Assembly (NCBI GenBank): GCA_050181465.1
Contig: JBFXDD010000001.1
Location: 62,001-126,000 of the forward strand
DNA from: JACRLW01 sp050181465
GTDB lineage: Bacteria; Planctomycetota; UBA1135; UBA2386
DNA: 64,000 nucleotides
Direction of reading: 5' to 3'
Position 1 is the first letter of the stretch. Each line of letters starts with the position of its first letter. Position numbers and translations under genes: made by a program. Under the pieces are notes generated by a model, which saw nothing but the letters and a program-made list of their open reading frames with translations, did no database searches and was not told the DNA's origin. This document shows positions 62,165-64,000 of this stretch, in pieces.

Positions 62165-63370
62165 ATGCAGGCCTTGCTCGAGACTCACTGGCAGAGCGCG
62201 CGACAAGCGCTGCGTGAAGTCGTGGGCGACGCGGTGTTCCTCGCCTGGCTCGGGGAGTTGCGGCCACTCGCGATGGAGCGCGGGGTCGTGCATCTCGAAG
62301 CTCCCAATCGCCTGATCGCCGATCGTGCGACGGCGCTCTGCTTGCCGGCGATCGAAGCGGCCCTGTCGGCCGCGATGGGGGTGGTGCTCCGCGCGACCAT
62401 CAGCGCACCACCGACCGACCTTGCCCCCGATCAACTCGAAGTCGCACCGACGCGGCCGGTCGTCGACGCCAGCAATCGCACGGCGTGGCTGCTGCTCGCC
62501 GCGATCGCGGAACGGCGCGACTTGCCGGGCACCCAGTTCCTCTTTCACGGCCCGGCCGGGGTCGGCAAGACCTTCCTGTTGGAGTGGTGGCGGTCGACGG
62601 CCGGCGTGCACCCGATCTGGCGCGATGGCTCGACGCTGGTCCGGACGCACCAGGCCGCCCGCCACAAGGGTCGCATCGGCGAATGGGATCCGCTGCTCGT
62701 CGACTGTGAGTGGCTCGTGATCGACGAGCTCCATCGCATCGCGGGTCACCTGCGCGTTCAGCGCGACCTCGCAGGCGTCCTCGAAGAGCGTTCCAATCTG
62801 GGGCGGTTGACCTTGCTCGCGTCGCGTTGGCATCCCAGCGAGATCCGCGATCTGGAGCCCCGTCTGCGCACCTGGTTGCTCTCGGGTTTCGTCACCGAGA
62901 TCGGGGCCCCGGGCCCGCAGGCGCGGTTGAGTTATCTTCGTGCCCTCGAAGGTGCGGCGTCGCGAAATGGTCGTGCGGAGGCCATCGAGCAGATCGCGAT
63001 TCGCACGGTCGGAGGCTTCCCGGAGCTGCGTCAGGCCTGGCAGCGTGAGCGACGTGCCGGTCAGGGAGCCTTCGCGAAACGCTACTTCGAATTGATCGAT
63101 CCGCGTGCGACCTTTGATCGGCTGCTGTCACGGACCGCGGAGCAGTTCGGGGTGGAGACGGCCGAGATCTGCGGGGATTCGCAACGTCGGCGCGTGAGCG
63201 TGGCACGCAAGGCGCTGGGTTGGGCTTGTGTCAGGGCAGGACTGAGCCGCGCCGAAGTCGGTCGCTACCTCGGACGGACTCGCGCCGCGGTGAGCTACTT
63301 GATCCAGTCCTTGGAATCCGAAGTAGTCGACGACGCCGAACTCCGCGCGAAGCTCGAGGCGTTGGAGTGA
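62165..63370 (+). CDS. DnaA-like AAA+ protein with divergent DNA-binding domain
   Basis: 401 residues. Domain I resembles DnaA's helical N-terminus (SARQALREVVGDAVFLAWLG). The AAA+ core has Walker A FHGPAGVGKT (129-136), Walker B WLVIDELHRI (183-192) and the sensor stretch SRWHPSEIRDLEPRLRTWLL, which matches the S-x-R-x-P-x-E-L ... R-L pattern of DnaA. The C-terminal domain is an HTH like DnaA domain IV (AEVGRYLGRTRAAVSYLIQS), but the DnaA signature G-G-R-D-H-T-T-V is changed to L-G-R-T-R-A-A-V, losing the residues that read the DnaA box. No dnaN or origin-like region is adjacent; tmk follows. It could be a paralogue or regulator of initiation rather than the initiator. Confidence 0.72.
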   Translation: MQALLETHWQSARQALREVVGDAVFLAWLGELRPLAMERGVVHLEAPNRLIADRATALCLPAIEAALSAAMGVVLRATISAPPTDLAPDQLEVAPTRPVVDASNRTAWLLLAAIAERRDLPGTQFLFHGPAGVGKTFLLEWWRSTAGVHPIWRDGSTLVRTHQAARHKGRIGEWDPLLVDCEWLVIDELHRIAGHLRVQRDLAGVLEERSNLGRLTLLASRWHPSEIRDLEPRLRTWLLSGFVTEIGAPGPQARLSYLRALEGAASRNGRAEAIEQIAIRTVGGFPELRQAWQRERRAGQGAFAKRYFELIDPRATFDRLLSRTAEQFGVETAEICGDSQRRRVSVARKALGWACVRAGLSRAEVGRYLGRTRAAVSYLIQSLESEVVDDAELRAKLEALE

Positions 63371-63374
63371 ATTC

Positions 63375-64000
63375 GTGACGCACTACTTCGCGATCGACGG
63401 ACCGGACGGCTGTGGCAAGAGCACGCTGGCGCGAGCGCTCGCCGCGGCACTGCAGACGACCGCGGGACCGGCCTTGCACGTTCGCGAGCCCGGATCCACG
63501 CCGATGGGGGAAGCCCTGCGCGCCCTGCTGTTGGCGCGCGGGGACACCGAGTGGGACCCCACCAGCGAAGCACTCGCATTCTGCGCGGCACGCAACGAGT
63601 TGTTGGTTCGCGTGGTGGCCCCCGCGCTCGCGCAAGGCCAGGTCGTGGTCGCCGAGCGCTGCTATCTCTCGACGATCGCATACCAATGCATGGCACCACT
63701 CGCCCGCGCGGTCGACGAGGAGATGCTCCGCCGCGTCACCCTCGAGATCCTGGAAGTCGCGCGGCCGGATGTGATCTTCGTGCTCGATCTACCGCTTGCA
63801 GTCGCTCGCGATCGCCTCGCTCGCGGTGATCAACTGGATCGCATCGAGTCGCGCCCGCTCGAGTACCACGAACGTGTGCACGCCGCGATGCGATCCTTCG
63901 CGTCGCCGTCGCACTGGTGCAATCGGGTCCTCTACCGCCGCGGCGATACCGTCGATCGCAGCCGCATCGTTCTTCTCGACGCTACGGCCACACCCGCCGA
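63375..64000 (+). CDS. tmk: Thymidylate kinase (3' partial)
   Basis: 208 codons visible from GTG 63375; the gene runs off the window. Thymidylate kinase phosphorylates dTMP to dTDP. The P-loop IDGPDGCGKST is at residues 8-18, then VREPGSTPMGEALR (the dTMP-binding Arg loop), ERCYLSTIAYQ (the usual DRY-like motif) and VIFVLDLPLAVARDRL with the LID Arg. It lies 4 bp after the DnaA-like gene, so they are probably co-transcribed. GTG is chosen because the homology begins there. Confidence 0.9.
   Translation, partial: MTHYFAIDGPDGCGKSTLARALAAALQTTAGPALHVREPGSTPMGEALRALLLARGDTEWDPTSEALAFCAARNELLVRVVAPALAQGQVVVAERCYLSTIAYQCMAPLARAVDEEMLRRVTLEILEVARPDVIFVLDLPLAVARDRLARGDQLDRIESRPLEYHERVHAAMRSFASPSHWCNRVLYRRGDTVDRSRIVLLDATATPA

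Noticed and set aside
59656..62833. Long open frames on the minus strand opposite the TPR metallopeptidase and the DnaA-like gene (836 and 664 codons)
   Set aside because: GC-rich DNA with strong codon-position bias opens antisense frames. Their translations are Arg/Gly/Ala-rich without motifs, whereas the plus strand encodes clear HExxH and AAA+ motifs.

Overview
The window is GC-rich, gene-dense DNA from a Gram-negative-type bacterium. Several traits point to Planctomycetota or a close relative. There is an lpxD gene for lipid A. There are many secreted proteins rich in Gly, TPR or carboxypeptidase-regulatory repeats, a divergent DnaA-like protein, and a reduced type II secretion gene set. 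The phylum is an inference from gene content, not a proven assignment. Two runs of exactly 100 N (1750-1849 and 27324-27423) are scaffold joins of unknown true length. Genes touching them are partial, and any reading frame drawn across them is artificial.

Layout. 1-4 kb: a partial XPB/Ssl2-type helicase-associated protein, then a tight run of thiE-like (partial), a small membrane protein, thiL and tsaE. 4-11 kb: an ECF sigma factor overlapping a one-TM putative anti-sigma protein, then a TolC-like protein, a HEAT-repeat lipoprotein and a thioredoxin-fold protein. 11-20 kb, minus strand: two Gly-rich secreted or membrane proteins, an MscS-like channel, a GT-C glycosyltransferase and a methyltransferase. 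20-26 kb: a membrane protein, nrdR, an ATP-cone-only protein and smc. 26-29 kb: a broken subtilase and a second glycosyltransferase. 29-32.5 kb, minus strand: threonine dehydratase, SDR-type L-threonine dehydrogenase and a two-domain dCTP deaminase. 32.5-42 kb: sucCD, a small membrane gene, tatA, a polyprenyl synthase, folD (minus), a rhomboid protease, an unknown secreted protein and serS. 42-50 kb, minus strand: gspD-E-F-G-H-I-J. 50-64 kb: a PTS IIA protein, a spermidine-synthase-like membrane fusion, lpxD, a Sua5/arginine-phosphatase-type fusion (minus), a histidine kinase and NtrC-type regulator pair, a TPR metallopeptidase, a DnaA-like AAA+ protein and a partial tmk.

No tRNA, rRNA, CRISPR array, prophage or transposase gene was seen. 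The most unusual non-coding feature is a dispersed element of about 185 bp. It is present three times (35081-35264, 44832-45015, 58821-59006), always just downstream of a stop codon. Each copy is a full-length imperfect palindrome. Between copies there is a covarying terminal base pair and no insertion or deletion over 47 aligned codons. The gsp operon is interrupted by one copy between gspF and gspG.

Gene-level oddities worth a second look are these: a FolD whose catalytic Lys is Gln, a fused YwlC-YwlE-like protein, a free-standing ATP-cone protein overlapping nrdR, a DnaA-like protein lacking the DnaA-box recognition signature, and pseudopilins with long Gly-rich tails.
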